64,000 nt of DNA from contig JBAZZT010000002.1 in NCBI GenBank assembly GCA_041658705.1, forward strand, positions 62,001-126,000, in the 5' to 3' direction. This document shows positions 16,371 to 24,806 of this stretch, piece by piece (the first letter of the stretch is position 1; each line of letters opens with the position of its first letter). Position numbers and translations under genes: made by a program. This stretch comes from CAIKNB01 sp041658705 (GTDB lineage: Bacteria; Patescibacteriota; Patescibacteriia; 2-12-FULL-60-25). Below the pieces are notes generated by a model. That model worked only from the letters and a program-made list of their open reading frames with translations, searched no databases and was not told the DNA's origin.

Positions 16371-17045
16371 ATGCAACTTGGTTTAGAGTTTTGGACTTGG
16401 CCGCCTAAATACATCCTGGCGTACTCCATCCTGGCGATTTCGCTCCTGGTTTACGCTATTTTTTGGATTTGGGGTCTTATCCACGCAGCCTCGACGCCCA
16501 AAACCAAAACCTCCCAGCGGCTCTTTTGGACCGCTTCGATGTTCTTCAACCCAAGCACCATCATCTGGTACTGGTACGTCTGGAAACGGCGCGTCTTTTG
16601 GATCTTGTTCACTCCGCTCTTGGGTTTTTTCCTGTCACTGCCTTTCGTGGTCAAATCATTGCTTAGCAACGCGGCGGCGACCAAGCTGACTTATCTGCTT
16701 TTCGGTCTTGGCACCGCGCAACTCCTGACCTTCCTCGCCGTGCTCATGATTTTCCCGCTCTTGCTGCGTCTGGCCGCGCTTTTGCATCTGGGGAAGAATG
16801 CGGACCTTAGCGCGATGGATCGCAACGATTGGGTAGTGGCGCTGGCTTTGCCCGTCTTTGGTTTTGGGGCCGGTCTCGCGTATTGCGCAAAATATCGTCG
16901 CAACTGGGCCCTGGCGAGCCTCGTCTGGTGGGTGCTCATCGCCATCGGCTTCAAGAGTCTCGCTTTCAACTTGGGCAGCGCACTGATCCCGGCCGGGGAG
17001 GAGAAGCGCACCGAATTCAAGGCTCGCGTCCCGTTCGTGCGTTGA
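16371..17045 (+). CDS. Polytopic membrane protein of unknown function
   Basis: About 224 residues from ATG 16371 with six predicted transmembrane helices, including a Trp-rich first part (FWTWPPKYILAYSILAI, WIWGLIHAA) and 'STIIWYWYVWKRRVFW'. This pattern resembles phospholipase_D-nuclease-N/PLDc_N-type small membrane domains ('FNPSTIIWYWYVWKR'), but that is weak. The downstream DedA gene starts three bases after its stop codon, so the two are probably co-transcribed. Confidence 0.7.
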   Translation: MQLGLEFWTWPPKYILAYSILAISLLVYAIFWIWGLIHAASTPKTKTSQRLFWTASMFFNPSTIIWYWYVWKRRVFWILFTPLLGFFLSLPFVVKSLLSNAAATKLTYLLFGLGTAQLLTFLAVLMIFPLLLRLAALLHLGKNADLSAMDRNDWVVALALPVFGFGAGLAYCAKYRRNWALASLVWWVLIAIGFKSLAFNLGSALIPAGEEKRTEFKARVPFVR

Positions 17046-17048
17046 TAT

Positions 17049-17654
17049 ATGGTTGAATTCCTGGGGCCCTTCATCACGGATCATATCGCGCAGTTCGGCT
17101 ATGCGGGAATCGTGCTGCTCATGGGATTGGAATCGGCCAACATCCCCATCCCGAGCGAAGTCACTTTGACTTTCGCGGGATTTTTGGTTTCGCAAGGCAA
17201 GCTGAATCTGCATCTGGCCGCTTTCGCCGGAGCGCTGGGCTGCCTCCTTGGTTCAATTCCGTCATATTGGATCGGCAAACGCTTGGGCCGCGCGGTCGTG
17301 GATAAATATGGAAAATGGTTTTTGCTTGGTCCCAAGCAAGTCGCGCTTGGCGACCGCTGGATGAGCAAGTACGGCAACTCCACGGCTTTTTTCTCGCGAC
17401 TCCTGCCCGTGGTGCGCACCTTCATCTCGTTCATCGCGGGAATTTGGAAAGCGCCGTTTTGGACTTTCGTACTCCTGACTTTCGTCGGTTCATTGATTTG
17501 GTCGTACGCGCTGGTCTATGTCGGCTATATGTTAGGCGAAAACTGGAATGTCTTGCGCCCTATCTGGGAAAAATTCGACATCGCCATCATCGCGCTCGTC
17601 CTGGGCGCGCTCATCGGTTACGTCTGGTATCACATCAAACAAAACAGAAGGTAG
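17049..17654 (+). CDS. DedA-family membrane protein
   Basis: 201 residues. Diagnostic motifs: 'LLMGLESANIPIPSEVTLTFAGFL' near the N-terminus, 'GCLLGSIPSYWIGKRLGR', 'FFSRLLPVVRTFISFIAGIWKAPFWTF' and a C-terminal pair of helices. The E-x-x-x-x-P-x-P-S-E and R-x-x-P-x-x-R motifs are those of DedA/SNARE-associated proteins, now thought to be lipid scramblases or transporters of undecaprenyl phosphate. It is coupled to the upstream membrane protein. Confidence 0.95.
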   Translation: MVEFLGPFITDHIAQFGYAGIVLLMGLESANIPIPSEVTLTFAGFLVSQGKLNLHLAAFAGALGCLLGSIPSYWIGKRLGRAVVDKYGKWFLLGPKQVALGDRWMSKYGNSTAFFSRLLPVVRTFISFIAGIWKAPFWTFVLLTFVGSLIWSYALVYVGYMLGENWNVLRPIWEKFDIAIIALVLGALIGYVWYHIKQNRR

Positions 17655-17686
17655 GCGATAGACGGACGAAGGAGAGTTTTAAAAAT

Positions 17687-17787
17687 TTGTCATCCTGAGC
17701 GGAGCAGCAGCGTAGTCGAAGGACCTTTAGCAGCCATCGGTTCAGACCAACGCCTGTAAAGGTCCTTCGACAAGCTCAGGATGACAA
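17687..17787. repeat. Dispersed palindromic repeat (same family as 5.6 kb)
   Basis: Outer arms TTGTCATCCTGAGC and GCTCAGGATGACAA; inner pair GTCGAAGGACCTTTA and TAAAGGTCCTTCGAC. It occupies the interval between DedA and a convergent small acidic gene. Confidence 0.85.
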
Positions 17788-17830
17788 TTCTTCTTTTTTG
17801 GCAACCGCCTATTGCCTATAGCCTCCGCAT

Positions 17831-18124
17831 CTATTCCTCATCCGCGAAGGTGAGCGGGGGAGCGACGTAGCTCTTTTCCATTTCCTCCAATTCCTTCAAA
17901 CCATCCAAGATTTCAGGTTTTTCTTCTTCGTCTTTTTCTTCTACGTCCAGCTCTACTTCGACAATCCCTTCTTCCTCAAGCTTTTCGTCATCGTCTTTTT
18001 CGACGTCATCTTTGCCCTCGACGTCAACAATGCGAAAACCAGCGGAAGCCAGCTCGTCAGTCGGCTCCTCCTCGAACTCATCGAAATCATTGTTAGGTAT
18101 ATTGATCATCTCGATTTTTAGCAT
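17831..18124 (-). CDS. Small, highly acidic hypothetical protein
   Basis: 97 residues, almost half Asp or Glu, with an N-terminal MLKIEMINIPNNDFDEFEEE and a central run of alternating acidic and Lys residues (KDDVEKDDDEKLEEE). Probably disordered. No family is recognised. The ATG has only a weak ribosome-binding site. It could be a nucleic-acid-mimic or a cytoplasmic adaptor, but there is no direct evidence. Confidence 0.55.
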   Translation of the reverse strand: MLKIEMINIPNNDFDEFEEEPTDELASAGFRIVDVEGKDDVEKDDDEKLEEEGIVEVELDVEEKDEEEKPEILDGLKELEEMEKSYVAPPLTFADEE

Positions 18125-18337
18125 AAATACTTAGGCAAATATGAAGATAGCAAAAAGTATTTCAGTATGGAATGTGGATAACCGGAATTTGTCAAGTTTG
18201 TTGGCTAGAGGGTAGAGGATAGCCAGATCATAAGTCTAAAGTCAATAAATACCAGCGACTTTCGACTTTAGACCTCTGACTTTCGACTGCCCGTCCCGTT
18301 TGCCTCCGCTCCGCCGCCGTGGCAGTCTGTATTGGTT

Positions 18338-19384
18338 ATGGATTTAACCCAGATATTGATGCTGCTTGGGATCCTGGCTTTAGCCGGGCTAGCGCTTTGG
18401 ATTTTAGCCGCGCTTAAAGCGCTGAAACAGCCCCGGGAGGATAATCAATCCTTCACGCTTCTGCAAAACCAGATGGCCGCGCTGCAAAAAGAATTAGGGG
18501 AGCGCATGGGCGAGACGCACCAGGCCGTGCGCCAGCAATACGCAGCTTCGACCAATGTCGTGCGCGACGTGACCGAACGCATGACCAAAGTCGAGGAGAT
18601 CGCCAAGCAAGTGCTGGTCGAGACGTCTGAATTGCAAAAGCTCCAACAGATCCTGAAGAACCCCAAGCAACGCGGCGTGCTGGGCGAATATTTCCTCGAG
18701 ACGCTGCTCAAGAACGTCCTGCCGCCCGAGAGCTTCCAGATGCAGTATCGTTTCACTGACGGCGAGATCGTGGACGCGGCCGTTTTCATCAAAGATAAAA
18801 TCGTGCCTATCGATTCCAAATTCAGCCTGGAGAATTACAATCGCTTGGCGGTGGAGGAAAACTCGGCGGAACGCGACAAGCTGGAGAAACTTTTCTTGAA
18901 CGACCTCAAGAACCGCATCAAAGAGACGGCCAAATATATCCGGCCCGGCGAGGGAACGATGGATTTTGCCTTCATGTTCATCCCGCATGAAGCGATTTAT
19001 TACGATCTCCTGGTCAACAAGATCGGCGAAGTAGGGGATGACACCGAGAGTCTCATCCAGCGCGCCGCGGCCAAATGGCACGTCATCATCGTGTCGCCGA
19101 CTTCCTTCCTGGCTTATCTGCAAACCGTGTTGCAAGGTTTGCGCGCGCTGCAGATTGAAGAGCAGGCCAAAGAAGTCATCCTGCGGGTTGGGGAGCTGGG
19201 CCGCCATCTGGGGCAATACGAAAAGCATTTCAAGAGCGTCGGTTCGAACCTGGCGACGGTCGTCAACCAATACAACCTGGCGGACAAAGAAATGGCCAAG
19301 ATAGACAAGGACGTGCTCAAACTCTCCGGCAGCTCCAGCGGCTACCAAACCGAGCTGTTGAGCAAACCGGAAACGGAACTGTGA
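18338..19384 (+). CDS. rmuC: RmuC-family DNA recombination protein
   Basis: 348 residues: one N-terminal transmembrane helix, a coiled-coil region (residues ~30-100), then the RmuC domain with 'NPKQRGVLGEYFLETLLKNVLPP', 'IVPIDSKFSLENYNRL', 'DFAFMFIPHEAIYYDLL' and 'VIIVSPTSFLAYLQTV'. RmuC proteins are predicted nucleases that limit recombination at inverted repeats, which is fitting in this repeat-rich genome. A TTG six bases earlier is possible but the ATG at 18338 is preferred. Confidence 0.95.
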   Translation: MDLTQILMLLGILALAGLALWILAALKALKQPREDNQSFTLLQNQMAALQKELGERMGETHQAVRQQYAASTNVVRDVTERMTKVEEIAKQVLVETSELQKLQQILKNPKQRGVLGEYFLETLLKNVLPPESFQMQYRFTDGEIVDAAVFIKDKIVPIDSKFSLENYNRLAVEENSAERDKLEKLFLNDLKNRIKETAKYIRPGEGTMDFAFMFIPHEAIYYDLLVNKIGEVGDDTESLIQRAAAKWHVIIVSPTSFLAYLQTVLQGLRALQIEEQAKEVILRVGELGRHLGQYEKHFKSVGSNLATVVNQYNLADKEMAKIDKDVLKLSGSSSGYQTELLSKPETEL

Positions 19385-19462
19385 GTCAAAAGTTGAAAGT
19401 CTAAAGTCATCATTAGGCGATCTCGCCCCTTCGTCATTCCAGCGAAAGCTGGTCCATCGAGC

Positions 19463-20074
19463 ATGAAATTTAACCGCATCACAAAAATCATCTTAGGAAC
19501 AACCGCCACCGCGCTCGTGGCCGCCTTGGGCATCATCGCTTACGTGCAGCTCTCGGTCTTGAATCTGATCGACCAACCGCTCAAAAACGTACCGCCGGGC
19601 ACGGTAATCATGGTCTTGGGCGCGAGCGTCAAAGACGACCAAACGCCTTCCAGCGCGCTGGAAGACCGTTTGGATACTGGATTGCAGCTGCATGGTTCAA
19701 ATCCGCAAACCAAAATACTCGTGACCGGTGATGACGGCGCTTATCGTCGCGACGAAATTTCAGTCATGAAAAATTATCTTGTGGAACGCGGGCTATCGGA
19801 GGCGAATCTGCTGGCCGATCCCAAAGGCTATCGCACCTACGAATCGTGCAAAAACGCCAAAGCCGCCGGCTACACGGAGGCCGTCATCGTGACCCAGCGC
19901 TTCCATTTGGCGCGCGCGCTTTATCTGTGCACGCGGCTTGGCGTGGACGCGATCGGAGTCACGGCGGATAAACACATCTACGAACGCCAAGAATATTTTT
20001 GGGCGCGCGATCTCTTAGCCAGCTTCCTCGCCTGGTTGGACGTGAACATCTGGTCGCCGCGCTCGCCGGCATGA
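19463..20074 (+). CDS. SanA/YdcF-like (DUF218) envelope protein
   Basis: 203 residues with one N-terminal membrane helix and a DUF218 domain: 'VIMVLGASVKDDQTPSSALEDRL', 'KILVTGDDG', 'ANLLADPKGYRTYESCKNAKAAG', 'VIVTQRFHLARALYLCTRLG'. This is the SanA/ElyC/YdcF group, linked to envelope integrity and peptidoglycan or polysaccharide precursor handling. It is separated from the RmuC gene by ~80 bp of repeat-like sequence. Confidence 0.88.
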   Translation: MKFNRITKIILGTTATALVAALGIIAYVQLSVLNLIDQPLKNVPPGTVIMVLGASVKDDQTPSSALEDRLDTGLQLHGSNPQTKILVTGDDGAYRRDEISVMKNYLVERGLSEANLLADPKGYRTYESCKNAKAAGYTEAVIVTQRFHLARALYLCTRLGVDAIGVTADKHIYERQEYFWARDLLASFLAWLDVNIWSPRSPA

Positions 20075-20150
20075 GAGAGAGTAGATAGTAGTTAGTAGTT
20101 AGGGGGTTCTGACCCTAACTACTAAATGCTAAATGCTAACTACTTGTATT

Positions 20151-20182
20151 AAAAGACCGTCCCGCTGGAGTTGCGGGACGGC
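20151..20182 (-). terminator. Terminator of the 20193-20567 gene
   Basis: On the minus strand GCCGTCCCGC-loop-GCGGGACGGTC runs into TTTTAAT, eleven bases after the gene's stop codon. Confidence 0.85.
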
Positions 20183-20192
20183 AAGGTGTTGT

Positions 20193-20567
20193 TCAGGCTG
20201 CCGGAGGCGGCACTGATTGGTGGACGAAGTCCGGCTTCAGGATCTCGCAGGCGACTTCGGACATAACCGCGAAGACCTGCATGAACTCGGCTTCGTTGCC
20301 AAAGCGGCGAGCGGTAATGAACAGGCAGAGCGGCGTCACGTTGTGGAGATCAAGTCGCGTTTCCTCTTCGAGCAGACGGCACAGCGTGGAGCTTCTCTCC
20401 GTCACCGCCGACAACTCGCTGGCCTTACATGCCCCATGTTGCGCGCGCAACTCGGTGAGCAAACCCTTGGCGGCATCATAGTAACGCGCCAAGTACTCGC
20501 TTCGCTTGGTCAGACGACCCATGAGCTTCTTGAAATCGTGTCTTTCTTCAGTGAGATCGAACTGCAT
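20193..20567 (-). CDS. Hypothetical helical protein
   Basis: 124 residues from MQFDLTEERHDFKK. The start is decided by GGGAGGAAGTCAGCA directly upstream. The protein is predicted to be mostly helical and soluble, with no motif that I recognise. It has its own terminator and forms a pair of small genes with 20691-21023, both reading leftward with strong GGAGG sites. Confidence 0.65.
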   Translation of the reverse strand: MQFDLTEERHDFKKLMGRLTKRSEYLARYYDAAKGLLTELRAQHGACKASELSAVTERSSTLCRLLEEETRLDLHNVTPLCLFITARRFGNEAEFMQVFAVMSEVACEILKPDFVHQSVPPPAA

Positions 20568-20640
20568 TGCTGACTTCCTCCCTGTAAAGTACGTGGGAGG
20601 CCAAAGGTTACGGCAGGCCTCGCCGATTGTCAAGGACGTT

Positions 20641-20668
20641 TAAGGCCGACTCCTGGAGTCGGCCTTTA
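20641..20668 (-). terminator. Hairpin downstream of the 20691-21023 gene
   Basis: A perfect 12-bp stem, AAGGCCGACTCC/GGAGTCGGCCTT, with flanking T/A bases. It is symmetrical, so it may work in both directions. The T-run is short. Confidence 0.6.
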
Positions 20669-20690
20669 CGAGTGGCGGAGGTTCCCGCCT

Positions 20691-21023
20691 TCAGTTCGGA
20701 GTCGCAGCCTCTTGGACAGATTCACCGAGCTTGAAGACAGAGGCGAGTCGTCGCGCCAAACCGTCCTGGACGAGCGCAGCGCCCGTCGAGAAGACGTTCA
20801 GCGCCTCGTGCATGGGCCGGGTCAGTCTGATCTCGGCGCCTCGGAGCTCGTACTGGAACTCGATGGCGGCGCGTGCCAGCTCGATGCGCAGAGGTTCGCT
20901 GGGCTGCGTGCCTAGCGCAGCTATGCGCTGGCGGAACGTGCTGACGCGCTGGCGGAATCGCGGATGTTTCTCGACCTTCTCGAGAAAGTCGGAAACCTGC
21001 TCCATATCGCTGTGCCTGTTCAT
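20691..21023 (-). CDS. Hypothetical helical protein
   Basis: 110 residues beginning MNRHSDMEQVSDFLEKVEKHPRF with CGGAGGTCGCAGAAAA as ribosome-binding site. Predicted as an all-helical soluble protein with many Arg residues. No family is recognised. Together with the neighbouring genes at 20193 and 21318 it forms a group of small, individually terminated leftward genes. Confidence 0.65.
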   Translation of the reverse strand: MNRHSDMEQVSDFLEKVEKHPRFRQRVSTFRQRIAALGTQPSEPLRIELARAAIEFQYELRGAEIRLTRPMHEALNVFSTGAALVQDGLARRLASVFKLGESVQEAATPN

Positions 21024-21284
21024 TTTTCTGCGACCTCCGTGGGATGAGAGAAAGTGCTGCCGCGATATTAAACTGATATAAAAATCAAGTCAAGACCTTA
21101 CAAAAAATGTCAACGAGTCTGTTATCTCAATATCACTAACGAACCTTAGTCCTAAATAGCGACTTTACATTCGCCATGGGACGGGACGCGGTAGTCCTTC
21201 AACAGACTTAAGACATGAAACAATAATATTCCCGTAGGGGCAATTCATGAATTGCCCCTACGCGGCGGTCGAAAGGCTACTTAT

Positions 21285-21313
21285 AAAAAAAGCCTCGAAA
21301 TTTTTGCCGAGGC
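21285..21313 (-). terminator. Terminator of the 21318-21737 gene
   Basis: On the minus strand GCCTCGGCAAAAATTTCGAGGC is followed by seven T. It lies five bases beyond the stop codon. Confidence 0.9.
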
Positions 21314-21317
21314 GTCT

Positions 21318-21737
21318 TCAGTTTGGATAATTCGGCGGGCGCAGATAGCCGCGCCGAGTTATGAAGTTCGTGCCAAAACTCGTCACGAAGCTCACCACAG
21401 TCGCGGGCAAGCAGCTGGCCAAAAGTTCTGGCGTGTGATTGAGAAAGTGCACGCCGAGGCTTAACAAGAGCGTCAACGCCGCAGGCATGCAGCTGCCCAA
21501 CAGATAGGACTTAGGTACGCTTTCGAGCGGCGAGAAATGCTGCACCAGACGCGCCGTGACTCCAGTCGAGAAAAAGCTCGAGACAGCTTGCGCTAAACCA
21601 GCCATGAGCAACACGCGCAGCCCGTGTTTGCCGTTGACTACCATCACCAAAGCTCCGTTGAACACGGCCGAGATGACGGCGAACTTGAGGTTGAAAAGAT
21701 TGTGATACAACCCGACGAGAATTCGCCAGCCTGGCAT
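21318..21737 (-). CDS. Small polytopic membrane protein
   Basis: 139 residues from MPGWRILVGLYHNLFN; ACAAGGAGAAGGTTCC upstream fixes this start over the longer frame from 21848. About three to four transmembrane helices (FAVISAVFNGALVMVV, VLLMAGLAQAVSSFFS, YLLGSCMPAALTLLLSLGVHF, ATVVSFVTSFGTNFI). No family is recognised. Confidence 0.7.
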   Translation of the reverse strand: MPGWRILVGLYHNLFNLKFAVISAVFNGALVMVVNGKHGLRVLLMAGLAQAVSSFFSTGVTARLVQHFSPLESVPKSYLLGSCMPAALTLLLSLGVHFLNHTPELLASCLPATVVSFVTSFGTNFITRRGYLRPPNYPN

Positions 21738-22075
21738 GGAACCTTCTCCTTGTCGCAAAGTACTGGCGGGATGATAGCACGAAAAATAAACAACGCTCCC
21801 CGTGTGAACAGGGGAGTGGAAATGCGTTAGGGGGTTAAAACTAAGCAATTCAACCGGAGGACCGCTTTATGGAGTGAGACTAAACAGTAAGGAACTTTTT
21901 TAAAATATATTTATTTTATAACGCGTAGGTTATTAAGTCGTAAAAAAATTCAAAAACTTTTATTCGTGGAACGATAGGGAGTACAACCAAAAGCTCAAAA
22001 ATCACGACAGTCGGGGGAGGGGGTAGAGCGGGAAAGCGTAGTTAGTCGATATTATGATGCGTCGCACAATATATG

Positions 22076-22163
22076 TTATACGGCGCTAAAGGGCAGAAAC
22101 CCGTCTTTAGCGCCGTATAACTTTGCGCAGATTTTACGCATTCAAACCGTGCGTAAAATCTGC
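22076..22163. repeat. Two adjacent perfect hairpins
   Basis: The first has a 16-bp stem (TTATACGGCGCTAAAG at 22076-22091 with 22105-22120), the second a 14-bp stem (GCAGATTTTACGCA at 22127-22140 with 22150-22163). They lie in the 466-bp gene-free stretch 21738-22203, downstream of the ftsQ-like gene. They could form a double terminator, although no strong T-run follows. I see nothing else in this stretch. Confidence 0.7.
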
Positions 22164-22203
22164 TTGTTATGATATTCGAAATTCGATGCTCGAATTACGT
22201 TAG

Positions 22204-23037
22204 TCACTTCACATAAACTCTGCCTGGCACACGAACATCTATATATTCGTTAATGGCTGCGTCCTTGGGTCTGACTTGCATGAATCTCTTATAGGAATCA
22301 ACCTGCGGCGCTAGGTCTGAAAACAGGTCAAAGATGATAAAGAAGTTGCCGTCTGATCTGACGTATAACGTTTTGGCATCGGTTAAGGATAGCCTGAAGT
22401 ACCTGGATTTCACCCCAGAGGCGTTTAAAAGGCTGTAGACGTCCAACCACTGCCTGATACGCGTTCCGTTAGCTGCTTGGTAGCCGATTACGGCCATTTC
22501 AGGCAGATCTACGATAACGACCGGCGGCTGTGTGGGATCGGACAAAGCCTTGCCAGCCAGGCGACTTCTGGCTTTATCAGCCTCACTTCCCGTCAATTCG
22601 CCTTTGACGTAGCCGTTGAAATCAACATCCAATAACTGGTCTTTGCTCGCAATGACCACACTCCTCTGCTGCTCGTGAATGATGAGTCGTAAAACGTTAG
22701 GATAGGACTTATCCACAGTCACGCTTTCTGCGAATAGCTGGCTCTTTAAATCTTCGGCCAACTTTTTTTCGTCCACGTAAAAAATGTTGCGCTTGTCCCA
22801 CGGCTTCCAGGCTCCCCCGTCCAGCGCCGTAAAGGCGATCTTCTCCACTTCTCCCCTGTCCAACATCTGCAGACCCTGGATTTCAAAAAAGCTAACCTTC
22901 CAAAAACCTGAAACAAAAATGAACCACAGCGTGGCAGCGCAAAAAAATCCGATGACCAGCAATATCACGAGCGATTTACCGGCACGTTGCATTCCCTGCC
23001 GTTCAGCGGAGAAGGTGCCGTTGCGAATCAGGGGCAT
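22204..23037 (-). CDS. FtsQ/DivIB-like cell division protein
   Basis: 277 residues: a short cytoplasmic N-terminus, one transmembrane helix (residues ~20-45), a POTRA-type domain starting 'FEIQGLQMLDRGEVEKIAF', then the FtsQ-like beta domain with 'PPVVIVDLPE' and 'FRLSLTDAKTLYVRSDGNFFIIF'. This topology places it in the divisome linking cytoplasmic and periplasmic division factors. Sequence similarity to model FtsQ is low, as usual. Its start overlaps the end of alr by ten bases. Confidence 0.75.
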   Translation of the reverse strand: MPLIRNGTFSAERQGMQRAGKSLVILLVIGFFCAATLWFIFVSGFWKVSFFEIQGLQMLDRGEVEKIAFTALDGGAWKPWDKRNIFYVDEKKLAEDLKSQLFAESVTVDKSYPNVLRLIIHEQQRSVVIASKDQLLDVDFNGYVKGELTGSEADKARSRLAGKALSDPTQPPVVIVDLPEMAVIGYQAANGTRIRQWLDVYSLLNASGVKSRYFRLSLTDAKTLYVRSDGNFFIIFDLFSDLAPQVDSYKRFMQVRPKDAAINEYIDVRVPGRVYVK

Positions 23038-24203
23038 ACGTAGCGCGGAAGCAGGGGGTTGATACGCGTCACGACTTCGTAGTTGATGGTGTCGAGTTTG
23101 GCCGCGATTTCTTCGGCCGTGATTATTTGCCGTCGTTGCGTGCCCAACAGCACGACTTCGTCTTCGGGTTTGACGCCCGGAACATCTGTCACGTCAACCA
23201 CGCACATATTCATGCACACACGCCCGATGATCTTACAGCGTTTACCGCGGATCAAAACTTGTCCAACATGCGACATGCCGCGCCGATCATAGCCGTCCCA
23301 ATAACCCACCGGGACGATCGCCAGCTTGGAGTCGCGCGTCACGGCTTCCGTCAGCCCATAACTCACTGGCGTACCGCGATGAGTGCGTTTTATCTGCGCC
23401 ACGACAGTCTTCCAGGTCATAGCTGGCTTAAGGATCAAGACTCGTTTTTCGCGCTTGGCGACGGCCAAAGTCTCGCGCGACGGCCATAAGCCGTACATAG
23501 CGATGCCGAGGCGGGCCAAATTGAAATAGGTGCGCGGATACAGGATGGCGGCGGCGCTGCAGGCCGTATGTTTCCAGGGCGGATCAATACCTTCAGTCTT
23601 CAAAAGCGCCACGGCGTCTTCGAAACGTTTGAGCTGCAGTTCGGAAAAAGATGAGTCGGTCGTGTCTTCGATGTTGGCGTAATGCGTAGACATACCCTCA
23701 ATCACGACTCCCGGGATTTTTTTCAAGGCTCGGACCAAACGTTTCAACTCGGAACCCGCGATACCTTGGCGCGAAGTGCCGGTTTCTATCTTGAGATGCA
23801 CAAAAGCGGCTTTGGAATTTTTGGCCGGGTGCCGGCTCACAGGTTTGAGATGCAGACGCTTGAGAGCTGCCGCGGTTTCGAGATTGTAGACGACGAATGA
23901 TAGCCCATTTTCGACGCAATCACGCAAACGCGAATTTAGCGTATAGCCCAGGATCAGAATGGGCTTGGTGATGCCTGCGCGGCGCAATTCAAGACCCTCG
24001 TCCACGTTATCGACGCCGAACCAGGCCGCTCCGGCTTGATTTGCAACTAGCGCCGTTTCGCGCAACCCGTGGCCATAGGCATTGGATTTGACCACAGCCA
24101 TGAGCGCGGTTTTGCTGCCCACGTGGCGCTTGAACGACTTGATGTTATGGGTCAAGGCGGAACGCGATATCTCTACCCAGGTCTTTTTTCCTCGGTTCTT
24201 CAT
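23028..24203 (-). CDS. alr: Alanine racemase
   Basis: 391 residues. The PLP-binding Lys lies in MAVVKSNAYGHGL (~35-47), and the catalytic Tyr region is 'VSYGLTEAVTRDSKLAIVPVGYWDGYDRR'. Other family motifs are 'GTSRQGI' and 'VCMNMCVVDVTDVP'. It makes D-alanine for peptidoglycan. It is translationally coupled to the downstream ftsQ-like gene, consistent with a cell wall and division unit. Confidence 0.97.
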   Translation of the reverse strand: MKNRGKKTWVEISRSALTHNIKSFKRHVGSKTALMAVVKSNAYGHGLRETALVANQAGAAWFGVDNVDEGLELRRAGITKPILILGYTLNSRLRDCVENGLSFVVYNLETAAALKRLHLKPVSRHPAKNSKAAFVHLKIETGTSRQGIAGSELKRLVRALKKIPGVVIEGMSTHYANIEDTTDSSFSELQLKRFEDAVALLKTEGIDPPWKHTACSAAAILYPRTYFNLARLGIAMYGLWPSRETLAVAKREKRVLILKPAMTWKTVVAQIKRTHRGTPVSYGLTEAVTRDSKLAIVPVGYWDGYDRRGMSHVGQVLIRGKRCKIIGRVCMNMCVVDVTDVPGVKPEDEVVLLGTQRRQIITAEEIAAKLDTINYEVVTRINPLLPRYVCP

Positions 24204-24298
24204 GCGTCCTATTTTCCCTTGTTTGGGCCGAATCGTCCAGGGGCGAATGATTATTCGCCCCTACGGATACACGAAACGACGGATGAAGACATTAAAAA

Positions 24299-24403
24299 AA
24301 TGTCATTCTGAACCCCGCATCGAGTGCAGGGTAAACTCCGTGAAGAATCTTCCGATGCCTTAAGGAATAGGAAGATCCTTCGCTTCGCTCGAGGATGACA
24401 ATT
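24299..24403. repeat. Dispersed repeat ('aaggaataggaagatcctt' family)
   Basis: Ends TGTCATTCTGAACC and GAGGATGACA; internal CGATGCCTTAAGGAATAGGA shared with copies at 9281-9379 and 42071-42165. It lies between alr and a small hypothetical gene. Confidence 0.75.
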
Positions 24404-24407
24404 GCTT

Positions 24408-24782
24408 TTATATCTCCGGCGAAAAATCCAGTTGCTGTTCCGGAATGCCTAGCGACAGGCCATACGCCTTAGCAGCCGCGTAACCATCCGTTTGTGCACG
24501 ATCGACGTCGAAAAATTTATCTTTAAAGATGATGTAATGCCGTTTGTCGTTCTTGAAATCCGCATACCATGCGTGTTCATCTTCCAGCGCCCGGGTCAGC
24601 TTCTCGGCCATGGCCTGCGCCTGCTCTTCAGGGACCTCGACGGTGAGCACGGTCCACTGCTTAAGCCAGGGCGTTTGATCCTCGTCATTGACGTCTTCGA
24701 CCGAAGTATCCAGGACTTTAAGGTCGGCTAAGATACTTTTATCCTTGAGGCTTTCTTCGACGATTGTGCCTTTGAAGTCCAT
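24408..24782 (-). CDS. Conserved hypothetical protein
   Basis: 124 residues. 'LTVEVPEEQAQAMAEKLTRALEDEHAWYADFKNDKRHYIIFKDKFFDVDR' is a conserved block I associate with a small, widely distributed uncharacterised family with an alpha/beta core. No catalytic residues are evident. It is encoded just after serS on the same strand, separated by ~25 bp containing an AT-rich repeat. Confidence 0.75.
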   Translation of the reverse strand: MDFKGTIVEESLKDKSILADLKVLDTSVEDVNDEDQTPWLKQWTVLTVEVPEEQAQAMAEKLTRALEDEHAWYADFKNDKRHYIIFKDKFFDVDRAQTDGYAAAKAYGLSLGIPEQQLDFSPEI

Positions 24783-24806
24783 GGGAGTTAGTTTAAAGTT
24801 TAAAAC

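Noticed and set aside
22061..22070. GTCGCACAAT identical to the first ten bases of the array repeat
   Set aside because: A ten-base match in 64 kb is plausible by chance and the similarity fades after it. It is not next to any array-like structure.
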